Shown one piece after another: positions 25,948 to 36,828 of a stretch of DNA of 64,000 nt. Positions within the stretch are counted from its first letter, which is position 1. Every line of letters starts with the position of its first letter. This DNA comes from an uncultured Alphaproteobacteria bacterium. GTDB lineage: Bacteria; Pseudomonadota; Alphaproteobacteria; UBA8366; GCA-2717185. A model generated the notes under the pieces. That model did no database searches, was not told where the DNA came from, and saw only the letters and a program-made list of their open reading frames with translations. Position numbers and translations under genes: made by a program. The stretch lies in the NCBI GenBank assembly GCA_943788635.1, contig CALSRA010000012.1:102948-166947 (forward strand). The letters are read 5' to 3'.

Positions 25948-27406
25948 GCTGGTGAACGGAGACGACTTGACCACGGCAGCAACCTTGCCCCCTACGGAAA
26001 TTGTCGGCCTAACGGCCGATAGCCGAGCCGTACGACCGGGTTTCCTGTTTGCCGCCTTGCCCGGCACGCTGCATGACGGTCGCGACTATATCGACCAGGC
26101 CATTGCCAGCGGCGCCGCCGCCATTCTGGCGCCACCCGGTACACGGCAATCCGGCGCTTCACCGGACCTCCCATTCGTTACGGATCCAAATCCGCGCCGC
26201 CGGCTCGCACTCATGGCGGCGCGTTTTTATTCGGAACAACCCGGCACAACCGTCGCCATCACCGGCACCAACGGCAAGACATCCGTGGCGAATTTCGTGC
26301 AGCAGCTCTGGACATTGTGCGGCAGACGCGCCGCCGCGCTGGGCACATTGGGCATTACCGCGCCCGGCCGGCAGCCCGGCCCTGGCCTGACGACACCCGA
26401 CCCGGTCGGCCTGCATCAAACCCTGGCCGCGCTGAAACAGGACGATATCGATTTTCTGGCGTTCGAAGCCTCCAGCCACGGCCTTGACCAGAACAGGCTG
26501 GACGGTGTGCGGATCACCGCGGCCGCCATCACCAACATAACCCGCGATCATCTTGATTATCACAAGACGATGGCCGCCTATCGCGCTGCCAAACTGCGGT
26601 TATTCGATGAATTGGTCATTGAGGGCGGCACGGCAGTAGTCGACGCCGATTCCGACCTTTTCGATGACGTTGCCGCCATTGCGAAACGCCGCAACCTGAC
26701 TCTGCTGACCTATGGTCGCGGTACGGCCGACATCCGTTGCCTTCACGCAAGAGCCAAACAGGGCGGCTGGTCATTGACGATTCAATGCCAGGAGCAGACC
26801 TATCAGGTCAATTTCCCCCTGCCAGGCGAATTTCAGATTTCAAACGCGCTCTGCGCACTGTCGCTGGTCATCGGTTGTGGCGCAAATCCGGAATCCATCA
26901 TCCCATTTCTGGCGCAATTGCAGGGCATACCCGGCCGCATGCAACTTGTCGGACACAGAAACAACGGCGCCCCCGTGATCGTCGACTATGCCCATACACC
27001 GGACGCGCTGGCCACGGTTCTGCACGCCGCACGCGCGCACGCAACCGGACGGCTCGTCACGCTATTCGGCTGCGGCGGTGACCGGGATACGGGCAAGCGG
27101 CCGGAAATGGGCGCAATCGCCGCCCGGCTTGCGGACATCGCCATCGTGACCGACGACAATCCGCGCAGCGAAGACCCGGCGGCCATTCGCCGGCAAATTC
27201 TGGACGCCGCCCCGCAGGCCCGGGAAATCGGCGACCGGCACGCAGCGATCCGCACCGCTGTTGGCGCACTGGAATCCGGCGATGTTCTGGTCATTGCCGG
27301 CAAGGGACATGAGCAGGGCCAGATTATCGGCGACCGTACCCTCCCCTTTGACGATACCGAGATCGCGCGTGAAGCGATCCGTGAATCTGACGGAGCGACG
27401 GTATGA
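25934..27406 (+). CDS. murE: UDP-N-acetylmuramoyl-tripeptide synthetase MurE (diaminopimelate-adding)
   Basis: About 490 residues. It adds the third amino acid to UDP-MurNAc-Ala-Glu in the cytoplasm. The ATP loop TGTNGKTS, the HGLDQNRLDG region and the DNPRSEDP motif are present; DNPR marks meso-diaminopimelate specificity. The start is not obvious: a TTG at 25934 or a GTG at 25952 give the expected N-terminus (LLTELVNGD), both near the end of ftsI; an upstream ATG at 25856 would add a 26-residue tail of shadow sequence. The stop overlaps murF. Confidence 0.93.
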   Translation: MLLTELVNGDDLTTAATLPPTEIVGLTADSRAVRPGFLFAALPGTLHDGRDYIDQAIASGAAAILAPPGTRQSGASPDLPFVTDPNPRRRLALMAARFYSEQPGTTVAITGTNGKTSVANFVQQLWTLCGRRAAALGTLGITAPGRQPGPGLTTPDPVGLHQTLAALKQDDIDFLAFEASSHGLDQNRLDGVRITAAAITNITRDHLDYHKTMAAYRAAKLRLFDELVIEGGTAVVDADSDLFDDVAAIAKRRNLTLLTYGRGTADIRCLHARAKQGGWSLTIQCQEQTYQVNFPLPGEFQISNALCALSLVIGCGANPESIIPFLAQLQGIPGRMQLVGHRNNGAPVIVDYAHTPDALATVLHAARAHATGRLVTLFGCGGDRDTGKRPEMGAIAARLADIAIVTDDNPRSEDPAAIRRQILDAAPQAREIGDRHAAIRTAVGALESGDVLVIAGKGHEQGQIIGDRTLPFDDTEIAREAIRESDGATV

Positions 27407-28818
27407 ACGCGCTCTGGATGGCCGACGAAGCCGCGAAAGCGACCGGCGGCACGAATACCGCATCCTGGGAAGCCGTCGGGCTGTCCATCGACAGCCGAAC
27501 GTTGCAACCAGGCGATCTGTTCATCGCCATCAAGGGCCCAGCCTTCGACGGCCATGCCTATGTCGGCAATGCCTTCGCCAGCGGCGCCGCAGCTGCCATG
27601 GTCGAACAGGCTTACGCGCCCGAAAATGCTAAAGGGCCCCTACTGGCCGTCCCCGATACCGAAGAGGGTATGCGATCACTGGCCCGCGAAGCACGCGATC
27701 GCGGCAACGCGATGATCGTCGCCGTGACAGGCAGCGCCGGCAAGACAGGTACGAAAGACGCATTGGCGCTGGTGCTCGGACGCCAGGGCAAGACCGGCGC
27801 AACAACCGGGAATCTGAACAATCACTGGGGGTTGCCGCTCAGCCTCGCGCGTCTGCCCCGCGATGCCAGATACGGCGTGTTTGAAATGGGCATGAGCGCC
27901 CCCGGCGAAATCGCGCCGCTTTCCGAAATCGCCCGACCGGATGTCGCGATCATCACCACGGTGGAATCGGCACATCTGGAATTTTTTGATTCCGAAGAGG
28001 GCATCGCCGATGCCAAGGCGGAAATTTTCGCCGGTATGAAACGAAACAGCACGGCGATCCTGAACCGGGACAACCGGCATTTTGACCGGCTGCACCAGCA
28101 TGCAAAAAATGCAGGCATCGGCCAGGTGTTCACATTCGGCGCCCATGAATCCGCCGATTTCAAATTGACCGCCCTTGATCTGCAGCCGACGCATTGCACG
28201 GTATCCGCGCGGATACCGGGCCGCGATGTCACCTATACGCTCGGCGCGCCAGGCCGGCACTGGGCATTGAACAGCCTGGCTGTCCTTGCCGCCGTTGAGG
28301 CACTTGGTGCCGATATTGATGCCGCGATGCTGGACCTCGCCGACGCCACCCCCGCGGCCGGTCGCGGTGCGCGCAAGACGGTATCGCTCGACCACGGCAG
28401 CTTCCTTCTGATCGACGAAAGCTACAATGCCAGCCCGGCTTCGACGCGGGTCGCGCTTGATGTGCTTGGCGCTGCAACGGGGCGCAAAATCGCCATTCTC
28501 GGCGACATGCTGGAACTCGGGCCGCAGTCCCCCGAATTACATGCCGGACTGGCGGATGCCATTGCCGCCAACGGGATCGATCTGGTCTTCCTCGCCGGAA
28601 CGGACATGGCGAACCTGGCAGCTGTCCTCGACAACACGGTCTGCGCCGCACACGGGCCGGACAGTGCCGCCATCCTGCCGCTGATCCTCGAGACTGTCCG
28701 GGCGGGCGACGCCGTCATGATCAAGGGTTCCTTCGGCAGCAATATGGCGCCGATCGTCGCCGCACTTTCATCGCTGGACGCTCATGAACAGGCCCACCAG
28801 GCGGCGGGAGAGCGCTAG
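27403..28818 (+). CDS. murF: UDP-N-acetylmuramoyl-tripeptide-D-alanyl-D-alanine ligase
   Basis: The protein has 471 residues. ATP loop TGSAGKTGTKD, the Mur-ligase central NLNNHWGLPLSLAR and the C-terminal DESYNASPASTRVAL and ILGDMLELG blocks are MurF hallmarks. It attaches D-Ala-D-Ala to complete the pentapeptide precursor, using the dipeptide from Ddl encoded later in the cluster. It overlaps murE by 4 bp and precedes mraY by 3 bp. Confidence 0.96.
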   Translation: MNALWMADEAAKATGGTNTASWEAVGLSIDSRTLQPGDLFIAIKGPAFDGHAYVGNAFASGAAAAMVEQAYAPENAKGPLLAVPDTEEGMRSLAREARDRGNAMIVAVTGSAGKTGTKDALALVLGRQGKTGATTGNLNNHWGLPLSLARLPRDARYGVFEMGMSAPGEIAPLSEIARPDVAIITTVESAHLEFFDSEEGIADAKAEIFAGMKRNSTAILNRDNRHFDRLHQHAKNAGIGQVFTFGAHESADFKLTALDLQPTHCTVSARIPGRDVTYTLGAPGRHWALNSLAVLAAVEALGADIDAAMLDLADATPAAGRGARKTVSLDHGSFLLIDESYNASPASTRVALDVLGAATGRKIAILGDMLELGPQSPELHAGLADAIAANGIDLVFLAGTDMANLAAVLDNTVCAAHGPDSAAILPLILETVRAGDAVMIKGSFGSNMAPIVAALSSLDAHEQAHQAAGER

Positions 28819-28821
28819 ACC

Positions 28822-29907
28822 ATGCTGTACAACGCACTCGCACCGCTGATCAGTGACTTCCCGGTCCTTAACCTGTTCCGCTATCTGACCTTCCGGACCG
28901 GTGGCGCGATCATGACCGCGCTGATCATCAGCTTCGTCATGGGGCCCCGGGTGATTAACTGGCTGAAAAGCCGGCAGGGTTCGGCCAGCAACATCCGCGA
29001 GGATGTGCCCGACACGCATCTCAAGAAAGCGGGAACACCGACGATGGGCGGGTTCCTGATCCTGTTGTCGATTTCCGTTAGTACCTTGCTCTGGGCAGAC
29101 ACCACCAACGCCTATGTCTGGATTGTCCTGATCGTCACGATCGGTTTTGGCGCGGTCGGGTTCGCCGATGATTATCTGAAGCTGTCGCGCAAGAATTCCA
29201 AGGGTCTTTCAGGCCGGCTCAAGCTGCTGTTCCAGCTCATAATTTCCATTGGCGCAGCGATCTGGATTTTGCAACTGACGCAACCGCCATTGAACGACGC
29301 TCTGGTTTTCCCGTTCTTCAAATCGGTTCTCATCAACCTCGGCTGGGGTTTCGTACCCTTTGCCGCCTTTGTGATGATCGGTTCGTCAAACGCGGTCAAC
29401 CTGACCGACGGGCTGGACGGGCTCGCCATTGTACCCGTGATGATCGCTGCCGGGTGCTTCGGCTTCATTGCCTATCTCGTCGGCAGCTCGGTCTACTCCA
29501 ACTATCTGCAGCTTCATTACGTTCCTGGAACAGGCGAACTTGCCGTCTTCGCCGGCGCCATGGTCGGCGCCAGCCTCGGCTTCCTGTGGTTTAATGCGCC
29601 GCCCGCGATGGTGTTCATGGGCGACACCGGATCGCTTGCCGTCGGCGGCGCACTCGGCGCGATCAGCGTCGTCACCAAACACGAACTTGTCTGGGCCATC
29701 GTCGGCGGGCTGTTCGTTCTGGAAACCGTTTCCGTCATCGTCCAGGTCGCCTCGTTCAAGCTGACCGGCAAACGCGTCTTCGCCATGGCGCCCTTGCACC
29801 ATCACTACGAAAAGAAGGGTTGGGCCGAGTCCACCATCGTCATCCGCTTCTGGATCATCGCCATCGTGCTGGCCCTCGTCGGCCTGTCGACACTGAAGTT
29901 GAGGTAG
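28822..29907 (+). CDS. mraY: Phospho-N-acetylmuramoyl-pentapeptide transferase
   Basis: The protein has 361 residues and about ten membrane helices. Catalytic and substrate motifs are visible: GTPTMGG, the [16 protein letters not shown] region with the metal-binding Asp pair, [13 protein letters not shown], and the [13 protein letters not shown] loop. It transfers phospho-MurNAc-pentapeptide to undecaprenyl phosphate, forming lipid I at the inner membrane. Confidence 0.97.
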   Translation: MLYNALAPLISDFPVLNLFRYLTFRTGGAIMTALIISFVMGPRVINWLKSRQGSASNIREDVPDTHLKKAGTPTMGGFLILLSISVSTLLWADTTNAYVWIVLIVTIGFGAVGFADDYLKLSRKNSKGLSGRLKLLFQLIISIGAAIWILQLTQPPLNDALVFPFFKSVLINLGWGFVPFAAFVMIGSSNAVNLTDGLDGLAIVPVMIAAGCFGFIAYLVGSSVYSNYLQLHYVPGTGELAVFAGAMVGASLGFLWFNAPPAMVFMGDTGSLAVGGALGAISVVTKHELVWAIVGGLFVLETVSVIVQVASFKLTGKRVFAMAPLHHHYEKKGWAESTIVIRFWIIAIVLALVGLSTLKLR

Positions 29908-29912
29908 GCACG

Positions 29913-31302
29913 ATGATCCGGGTAAAATCCTTTAAAGGCAAAACGATCGCGGTCATGGGACTGGGCAAATCCGGCCTGTCCACCGCGAAGGCGCTGATGG
30001 CCAGCGGCGCGAAAGTCTTCGCCTGGGATGACAGCGAAGATCGCCGCGCCGAAGCCAAAGCCAGTGGAATACCAGTTTTCGGCCTGACCAACGGCCTGTG
30101 GAACGATATCGACTCGCTGGTGCTGAGCCCCGGCATTCCGCACACATTCCCCACGCCTCACCCGGTTGCGGCGCTGGCACGGGCGCATGGCAAGGAAATC
30201 ATTGGCGACGTCGAATTGCTGACCCGCGCGGAACAGACAGCAAACTATATCGGAATCACCGGAACCAACGGCAAATCGACGACGACGGCAATGATTGGCC
30301 ACATCCTCGAAACGGCACAACAGCCGGTTCAGGTCGGCGGTAACCTGGGCACGCCGGCGCTCGATCTCGCCGCCCTCGATCAATCCGGAACCTATGTACT
30401 GGAACTGTCCTCGTACCAGCTTGAACTGATTCCGTCGGCTTCCTTCGACATCGCCATCCTGCTGAACATCACCCCTGACCATCTGGACCGGCATGGTGGC
30501 ATGGAGGGATACAAGGCAGCCAAACGCCGGATCTTCGACCATTGCCGCGGCACCGCCATCGTCGGCATCGATGATTCAGACAGCGCTGCAATGTGCGACG
30601 CCTTGCGGAAGCAGGACGGCATGAACGTCATTGCCATTTCCGGCACAAGCCGGGTTGCAAACGGGGTGTATGCCGAAGACGGCATCCTCTATGACGATAT
30701 CGATGGCGACTGCGTCGCTGTTCTGGATTTGAGTGACGTCCCGACCCTGCCGGGGGTCGCATAATGCCCAGAACGCCGCGGCCGCCTATGCCGCTGCACG
30801 GACATCGGGATTGCCCAGAGAGGCAATTGTAGACGGCATCCGCACCTATCCCGGACTGGCGCATCGACAGGAGTTGATCGCCACCATCGACGGCGTTCGC
30901 TATGTCAATGACAGCAAGGCAACCAATCCGGAAGCCGCCGCCAAAGCGCTTGGCAGTTATTCCGTGATCTACTGGATCGCCGGCGGAAAGCCGAAGGAAG
31001 GCGGGTTGGACGCCATCACGCCCTTCCTGCCGAATATTCGCCATGCCTTCCTGATCGGCGAGGCTGCCGACACATTGAACGTCGCCCTGTCCGGCCGGAT
31101 CGCCACGCGCATATCGGGCACGCTGGCACAGGCGTTAACGGATGCCCACAAGCTGGTGCAATCCGAACAGCCGCAGCAAGCGGTGGTTCTGTTGTCACCG
31201 GCTTGCGCGTCTTTCGACCAGTTCCCCAATTTCGAGGAACGTGGCCGCGAATTCGCCCGTTTGGTGCACGCCCTTCCCGGCGCCGCGGAGGCCACGACAT
31301 GA
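29913..31302 (+). CDS. murD: UDP-N-acetylmuramoylalanine-D-glutamate ligase, with an apparent +1 frameshift
   Basis: The ATG at 29913 follows mraY by 5 bp. The first frame contains GLGKSGLSTAKAL, the ATP loop GTNGKSTTT and NITPDHLDRHGGME, and stops at 30762-30764. The next frame continues without loss from LPGSHNAQNAAAAYAAAR to GGKPKEGGLD and LLSPACASFDQF, ending at 31302. The break is at a run of five G (30752-30756); four G would restore one protein of 462 residues, the family's usual length. MurD is normally essential, and no second copy is seen here, so an extra G in the sequence is the likeliest cause. The stop overlaps ftsW. Confidence 0.9.
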
Positions 31303-32417
31303 GGCCGATCGCGCGGGACGATACCTCGATCATGGGCCGCTGGTGGTGGACGGTCGATCACTGGACATTGTGCAGCTTTGCGCTGCTCACGGCATTCGGG
31401 TTGGTCCTGACGGTCGCGGCAAGCCCGCCCGTCGCGGAAAGAATCGGCCTGGATCCGCTACATTTCGTCCGTAATCAGGCAATCCTGATCGGGCCCGCGC
31501 TCGCCATGATGATATCCGTGTCGCTGCTTGACCCGCGCAGTATTCGCCGCGTCGGCGCCATCGCGTTTGCCGGCGTCATCGTCCTGCTGGGCCTGACGCT
31601 ATTGATTGGGCCGGAAATCAAAGGGGCGACACGCTGGCTCTCCATCGCCGGCTTCTCGTTGCAGCCATCGGAATTTGTAAAGCCGACCTTTGCGATCGTT
31701 GCCGCCTGGATGTTCTCCGCGCGGCGGCTGGGCGAGGATGTGCCCGGGTACCTGATTTCCGGCATACTATACCTTTTGGTTATGGGGCTTCTGCTTGCCC
31801 AGCCTGACGTGGGGCAGGCCATCGTGGTTTCAGCGATCTGGTTCACGCAATGGTTTCTGGCCGGGCTGTCGATTGCCTGGGTCGCCGTGCTTGGCACCGC
31901 CGGGGTCGCCGCCATGGTCGGCGCCTATTTCTTCTTCCCCCATGTCGCAAGCCGCATCGACCGTTTTCTCGACCCCGCATCCGGCGACAGTTATCAGATC
32001 GATCGCGCGATGGAAGCCTTCCTGAATGGTGGGCTGCTGGGACGTGGCGCCGGCGAAGGGGTTGCGAAAGCCTACCTGCCGGATGCCCATGCAGACTTCA
32101 TCTTTGCGGTCGCCGGCGAGGAATTCGGCCTGGTCGCCTGTTTCCTTATTATCGCCCTGTTCGTCTTCATTATCCTGCGCAGCCTGTTCCGTGTGCTGGA
32201 AGCCAATGACCTGTTCATCATGCTGGCCGCAACCGGCCTGGTCGTGCAGTTCGCCCTGCAGGCGATTATCAACATGGCTTCGACCGTCAACCTGATGCCG
32301 ACAAAAGGCATGACCCTGCCCTTTATTTCCTATGGCGGATCGTCCCTGCTGGCGCTCGGTTTCGGCATGGGCATGCTGTTGGCGCTCACCCGCAGCCGTC
32401 CGGGAGGTCACACATGA
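31299..32417 (+). CDS. ftsW: Septal peptidoglycan glycosyltransferase FtsW
   Basis: The protein has 372 residues and about ten membrane helices, SEDS family. Start ATG at 31299 overlaps the murD stop. Conserved blocks are GATRWLSIAGFSLQPSEFVKP, the large periplasmic loop with FLNGGLLGRGAGEG and DFIFAVAGEEFG, and LPFISYGGSSLLA. It polymerises lipid II with FtsI at the septum. It overlaps murG by 4 bp. Confidence 0.95.
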   Translation: MRPIARDDTSIMGRWWWTVDHWTLCSFALLTAFGLVLTVAASPPVAERIGLDPLHFVRNQAILIGPALAMMISVSLLDPRSIRRVGAIAFAGVIVLLGLTLLIGPEIKGATRWLSIAGFSLQPSEFVKPTFAIVAAWMFSARRLGEDVPGYLISGILYLLVMGLLLAQPDVGQAIVVSAIWFTQWFLAGLSIAWVAVLGTAGVAAMVGAYFFFPHVASRIDRFLDPASGDSYQIDRAMEAFLNGGLLGRGAGEGVAKAYLPDAHADFIFAVAGEEFGLVACFLIIALFVFIILRSLFRVLEANDLFIMLAATGLVVQFALQAIINMASTVNLMPTKGMTLPFISYGGSSLLALGFGMGMLLALTRSRPGGHT

Positions 32418-33565
32418 CCACCGGTGAGAAACTGATCGTCTTGTCCAGCGGCGGCACGGGTGGCCATGTCTTCCCGGCCCAGTCGCTGGCGGAACGGCTG
32501 AAAGCCCGCGGTCACAGGCTCGCCCTGATTACCGACCGGCGCGGCGACGCTTACGGCGACTCCTTTAGTGGTATCGATACACATTTTATACAGGCCGCCG
32601 GCGTCAGCGGCCGTGGCCCTGTTGCAAAAGTGGTCGCTTTGTTCCGGCTCGCCATCGGGTTCTTTCAGGCCCGGCGGCTTCTGCGCGACCTGAAACCCGA
32701 TGTCGTCGTCGGGTTTGGCGGTTATCCCACGGTCCCGACTTTGCTGGCGGCGGCATTCCTGAAAATCAAAACCGTGATCCACGAACAGAATGCGGTGCTT
32801 GGCCGCGCCAACCGGATTCTGGCGCCACGCGCGACCCGGATTGCAACCTCCTTCAATACCACAGCGTTTCTGCGGGATGCTGATCTGGGGCGTGCCGTCT
32901 GGACCGGCAATCCGGTTCGCCCGGAAATTCGTGAAATTCGCGACCTGCCCTTCCCGGCCTTCAGCGCGACGCAACCGATAAACATCCTCGTCACCGGTGG
33001 CAGCCAGGGCGCCACGATCTTCGCCGGGGTCGTTCCGGCCGCACTGGCAGCGTTGCCGGAAGCGATGCGCAACCGCGTTCATGTAACCCAGCAATGCCGC
33101 CCCGAGGATCTGGAAACCGTCCGCGCCGCCTACGCGGCGAACGGCATCGAAACAACACTCGCAGCATTTTTCGACGACCTGCCGCAACGGGTCGGCGCGG
33201 CGCATCTGGTCATCTGCCGGGCCGGCGCCTCGACGACCGCGGAACTCACCAGTGCCGGCCGGCCAGCGATTCTGGTGCCCTATCCACATGCCATTGATGA
33301 TCACCAGACCGCGAATGCCGCACGCCTGTGCGATTCCGGCGGTGCATGGATGATACCGGATGGTGATTTCACGCCCGATGTCCTGACCGCGAGACTGGTT
33401 TCGTTGTTTTCCATGGATACAACGCTGGAGATGGCCGCGCGGTGTGCGGCGCATGTGGGCATGCCTGCAGCAGCCGATACTCTGGCAGATGTCGTCCTCA
33501 ATGTTGCTGGCGCCAACGGCAATGGCAAGGACGCGCCACCGACCCTGCGGGAGGAAGCCGCATGA
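32414..33565 (+). CDS. murG: UDP-GlcNAc:lipid I N-acetylglucosaminyltransferase
   Basis: The protein has 383 residues, GT-B fold family 28. N-terminal glycine loop [11 protein letters not shown], the middle [14 protein letters not shown] and [12 protein letters not shown], and C-terminal VTGGSQGA with the [17 protein letters not shown] donor-binding loop are present. It makes lipid II on the cytoplasmic face of the inner membrane. ATGA-type overlaps link it to ftsW and murC. Confidence 0.97.
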   Translation: MTTGEKLIVLSSGGTGGHVFPAQSLAERLKARGHRLALITDRRGDAYGDSFSGIDTHFIQAAGVSGRGPVAKVVALFRLAIGFFQARRLLRDLKPDVVVGFGGYPTVPTLLAAAFLKIKTVIHEQNAVLGRANRILAPRATRIATSFNTTAFLRDADLGRAVWTGNPVRPEIREIRDLPFPAFSATQPINILVTGGSQGATIFAGVVPAALAALPEAMRNRVHVTQQCRPEDLETVRAAYAANGIETTLAAFFDDLPQRVGAAHLVICRAGASTTAELTSAGRPAILVPYPHAIDDHQTANAARLCDSGGAWMIPDGDFTPDVLTARLVSLFSMDTTLEMAARCAAHVGMPAAADTLADVVLNVAGANGNGKDAPPTLREEAA

Positions 33566-34986
33566 GAGCGATGCCCCTTTCCATTGGCCTGATTCACTTC
33601 GTCGGCATCGGCGGGATCGGCATGTCCGGCATCGCCGAGATCCTGCATAACCTCGGATATCAGGTTCAGGGCAGCGACGTTTCGGAAAGCGCCAATGTCC
33701 TGCGGCTGCGCAAACTGGGAATCGCCGTCGTCATCGGTCACGAAGCCGCCAATGTTGCGGAAGCACAGGTCGTGGTTGTCTCCTCAGCCATCCGTCCCGA
33801 AAACCCGGAAGTTGCCGAAGCACAGGCCCGAATGATTCCGGTCGTCCGGCGCGCGGAAATGCTGGGCGAGCTGATGCGGCTGAAATGGTCCATCGCCGTC
33901 GGCGGCACGCATGGCAAAACGACCACAACATCGATGGTCGCCGCCCTGCTGGATGCGGCCGAACTTGACCCAACCGTGATCAACGGCGGAATCATCAACG
34001 CCTATGGCACGAATGCCCGGCTGGGCGACGGCGAATGGATGGTCGTCGAGGCGGATGAATCGGATGGCACGTTCACCAAACTGCCGGCGACCATCGCCAT
34101 CGTAACCAACATGGACCCGGAGCATCTCGATTTCTACGGTGGCTTCGAGGAAGAAAAGGAAGCCTTCCGGACCTTTATCCAGAACATCCCGTTTTATGGA
34201 TTTGCCGCGCTCTGCATCGACGATTCAGACGTGCAGGCGCTGATCGGCAAGATCAACAGCCGGCGGTTGATCACCTATGGCATCACGCCGCAGGCCGAGG
34301 TTCGTGGCGAGAATATTCAGACCCGGCCCGATGGTGTCGTATTCGACGTGGTCATCGATTCCCGCGACGAACGAGCATGTGTCCTGAAAGGGCTGCATTT
34401 GCCGATGTTCGGAACCCACAATGTTCTGAACGCCCTTGCCGCCATTGCCGTTGCGCATGAAATGGGCGTGGATGAAGCCGCTATCGCAAAGGGCCTGAAA
34501 GGGTTCAGTGGCGTCAAACGGCGGTTTACGAAAACAGGGGAAGCCAACGGTATCACGATCATTGATGACTATGGGCATCATCCCGTCGAGATCGCGGCCG
34601 TACTGGATGCCGCACGGGCAGTGACGGATCGCCGCGTCATCGCGGTCGTGCAGCCCCATCGCTATTCACGGCTGCAGGAACTGTTTGAAGATTTCTGCGC
34701 CTGTTTCAACGACGCCGATTCCGTGGTGGTCGCAGATGTCTATGCCGCCGGCGAAGCCCCGATCAACGGCATTGACCGCGATGCGCTGATCCAGGGCCTG
34801 CGGACCCGGGGTCACCGCCAGGTATTGCCCCTGAACGACCCGGCGGACCTGCCGGCGCTCATTCATGAGATCGCCGACACCGGGGACATTGTCATCTGTC
34901 TTGGTGCCGGATCGATCACCAACTGGGCGAATAGCCTGCCCGAGGCGCTGCGTGACCTGTCCGGCCAGCCCACGGAGGCGAACTGA
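33562..34986 (+). CDS. murC: UDP-N-acetylmuramate-L-alanine ligase
   Basis: The protein has 474 residues from the ATG at 33562, which overlaps the murG stop. [21 protein letters not shown] loop [21 protein letters not shown] and [10 protein letters not shown] are diagnostic for MurC. It adds L-Ala to UDP-MurNAc, the first peptide step. An in-frame upstream start at 33442 would lie inside murG and lacks family similarity. It shares a base with the start of murB. Confidence 0.97.
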   Translation: MRAMPLSIGLIHFVGIGGIGMSGIAEILHNLGYQVQGSDVSESANVLRLRKLGIAVVIGHEAANVAEAQVVVVSSAIRPENPEVAEAQARMIPVVRRAEMLGELMRLKWSIAVGGTHGKTTTTSMVAALLDAAELDPTVINGGIINAYGTNARLGDGEWMVVEADESDGTFTKLPATIAIVTNMDPEHLDFYGGFEEEKEAFRTFIQNIPFYGFAALCIDDSDVQALIGKINSRRLITYGITPQAEVRGENIQTRPDGVVFDVVIDSRDERACVLKGLHLPMFGTHNVLNALAAIAVAHEMGVDEAAIAKGLKGFSGVKRRFTKTGEANGITIIDDYGHHPVEIAAVLDAARAVTDRRVIAVVQPHRYSRLQELFEDFCACFNDADSVVVADVYAAGEAPINGIDRDALIQGLRTRGHRQVLPLNDPADLPALIHEIADTGDIVICLGAGSITNWANSLPEALRDLSGQPTEAN

Positions 34987-35921
34987 TGAATGCCGTGAGC
35001 CAGAAACCACGCCTGATCGACCGCCTCCCCGAAGTGCGCGGTGTATATACAGAGAATCTGGCGCTTTCCCGGATCGTCTGGTTCAAGGTCGGCGGCCCTG
35101 CAGAGGTCGCCTTTGAGCCGGCAGACGAATATGACCTGCGCTATTTTCTGGCCGAGAAACCGAAGGACGTCCCCGTCACCGTTATTGGCGTCGGATCGAA
35201 CCTTCTGGTGCGTGATGGTGGTGTGCCCGGCGTCGTCATCCGGCTCGGGCGGGCCTTTTCGCAAATTTCAATCGAGGAAACCACGCTGACCGCCAGCGCC
35301 GGGGCATTGGCGATCAATGTCGCGCGCACCGCGCAGCGGGCCGGTTTCGCCGGGCTGGAATTTCTGTCCGGCATCCCGGGCACCATCGGCGGCGTACTGC
35401 GGATGAATGCCGGTGCCTATCATCAGGAAACCAAGGACGTGGTTATCCGCGCCCGCGCGATTGACCCGGCCGGGGTTCTGAACGTTCTGAACTGTGAGGC
35501 CATGGGATATTCCTATCGTCACAGCAGCGTCCCGCAGGACTGGGTCTTTGTCCGTGCGGAACTTCGGCTTGAACCGGGCGATCCCGACGCGATAGCCGCG
35601 CGCATGGCGGAAATTGCCGAGGCGCGGACGGAAAGCCAGCCGGTTCGGACGCAAACCGGCGGATCGACCTTCCGGAACCCGGAAGGTGCAAAAGCGTGGG
35701 AGTTGATCGACCAGGCCGGATGCCGCGGGTTGCAAATCGGCGGTGCGCAGGTTTCGGAACAGCACTGCAATTTTCTGATCAATACCGGCACCGCAACGGC
35801 AGCCGATATAGAGACATTGGGCGAAACCGTACGCGAAAGGGTGCTGGAACATTCCGGCGTTTCCCTGCAATGGGAAATCCAGCGGATCGGCATCCCCGCC
35901 GAAGGGGGAGCCGATGACTAA
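34986..35921 (+). CDS. murB: UDP-N-acetylenolpyruvoylglucosamine reductase
   Basis: The protein has 311 residues. It is an FAD enzyme that reduces UDP-GlcNAc-enolpyruvate to UDP-MurNAc. FAD-binding GVGSNLLVRDGGVPGVVIRL, FLSGIPGTIGG and MNAGAYHQE, the catalytic Ser region TGGSTFRNPEG and a C-terminal HCNFLINTGTATA are visible. It lacks the third-domain loop of type I enzymes in the usual way for alphaproteobacterial MurB. Its stop overlaps ddl by 8 bp. Confidence 0.96.
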   Translation: MNAVSQKPRLIDRLPEVRGVYTENLALSRIVWFKVGGPAEVAFEPADEYDLRYFLAEKPKDVPVTVIGVGSNLLVRDGGVPGVVIRLGRAFSQISIEETTLTASAGALAINVARTAQRAGFAGLEFLSGIPGTIGGVLRMNAGAYHQETKDVVIRARAIDPAGVLNVLNCEAMGYSYRHSSVPQDWVFVRAELRLEPGDPDAIAARMAEIAEARTESQPVRTQTGGSTFRNPEGAKAWELIDQAGCRGLQIGGAQVSEQHCNFLINTGTATAADIETLGETVRERVLEHSGVSLQWEIQRIGIPAEGGADD

Positions 35922-36828
35922 ATCCGTCACGGTCCTGATGGGCGGCACTTCGGCGGAGCGAGACGTTTCGCTGGTCAGCGGTGCTGCCTGCGTCAAGGCA
36001 TTGCGTGAGGCCGGATACGAAACAAACTGTTTCGATGTCAGCAGCGACATTCGTGCGCTGATCAACGCGTTGGACCCGAAACCCGATGTCGTGTTCAACG
36101 CCCTGCACGGTCGCTATGGCGAAGACGGCAGGATTCAGGGTGTCCTGGACCTTCTGGGCATTCCGTATACGGGTTCCGGCGTGCTCGCATCCGCGGCCGC
36201 CATGGACAAGCAACGCGCCAAGGCCCTTTTCGGTGCCCGAGGCATCCCCTGCCCCGATGGGCGCGTGATGACCATGGACGAGATAGATGCCTGCACCGAC
36301 CTGGAGCCACCCTATGTCGTGAAACCCAATGATGAAGGCTCCAGCGTCGGCGTCTATATCGTCCGGCCCGGTGACAATCGCTTTGCGACCGGCGATTGGC
36401 CCTACGGGGATCAAGCACTTGTTGAAACCTTTATCCCGGGCCGCGAACTGACGGTCGCCGTCATGGGTGACAGGGCACTGGGTGTCACCGAATTGCGGCC
36501 GACGAACGGGTTTTACGATTACGAAGCCAAATATACCGACGGCCGTACGGAGCATCTTTGCCCGGCCCCCGTATCCGAAAAAATCGCCGAACTGGCAATG
36601 GAATACGCGGTCGCGGCACACCGCACCCTGGGCTGCCGCGGCGTCACCCGGACCGATTTCCGTTACGACGATACCCAGAGCGAACCGGGCGGAATTTACA
36701 TGCTCGAATTGAATACGCAGCCGGGCATGACGCCCCTGTCGACGGTGCCGGAACAGGCGGCCCATACCGGGATGCCATTCGGCGAACTGGTTACCTGGAT
36801 GGTGGAGAACGCTGCATGCGACGCCTGA
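35914..36828 (+). CDS. ddl: D-alanine-D-alanine ligase
   Basis: The protein has 304 residues with an ATP-grasp fold. MGGTSAERDVSL, NALHGRYGEDGRIQG, PYTGSGVLASAAAMDK, VKPNDEGSSVGV and LELNTQPGMTPLSTVPEQA are the family blocks. It makes the D-Ala-D-Ala used by MurF. It overlaps ftsQ by 13 bp. Confidence 0.96.
   Translation: MTKSVTVLMGGTSAERDVSLVSGAACVKALREAGYETNCFDVSSDIRALINALDPKPDVVFNALHGRYGEDGRIQGVLDLLGIPYTGSGVLASAAAMDKQRAKALFGARGIPCPDGRVMTMDEIDACTDLEPPYVVKPNDEGSSVGVYIVRPGDNRFATGDWPYGDQALVETFIPGRELTVAVMGDRALGVTELRPTNGFYDYEAKYTDGRTEHLCPAPVSEKIAELAMEYAVAAHRTLGCRGVTRTDFRYDDTQSEPGGIYMLELNTQPGMTPLSTVPEQAAHTGMPFGELVTWMVENAACDA

Noticed and set aside
30733..31302. Second half of murD as an independent gene
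   Set aside because: It begins in the middle of a conserved MurD block with no ribosome-binding site and completes the first half exactly.
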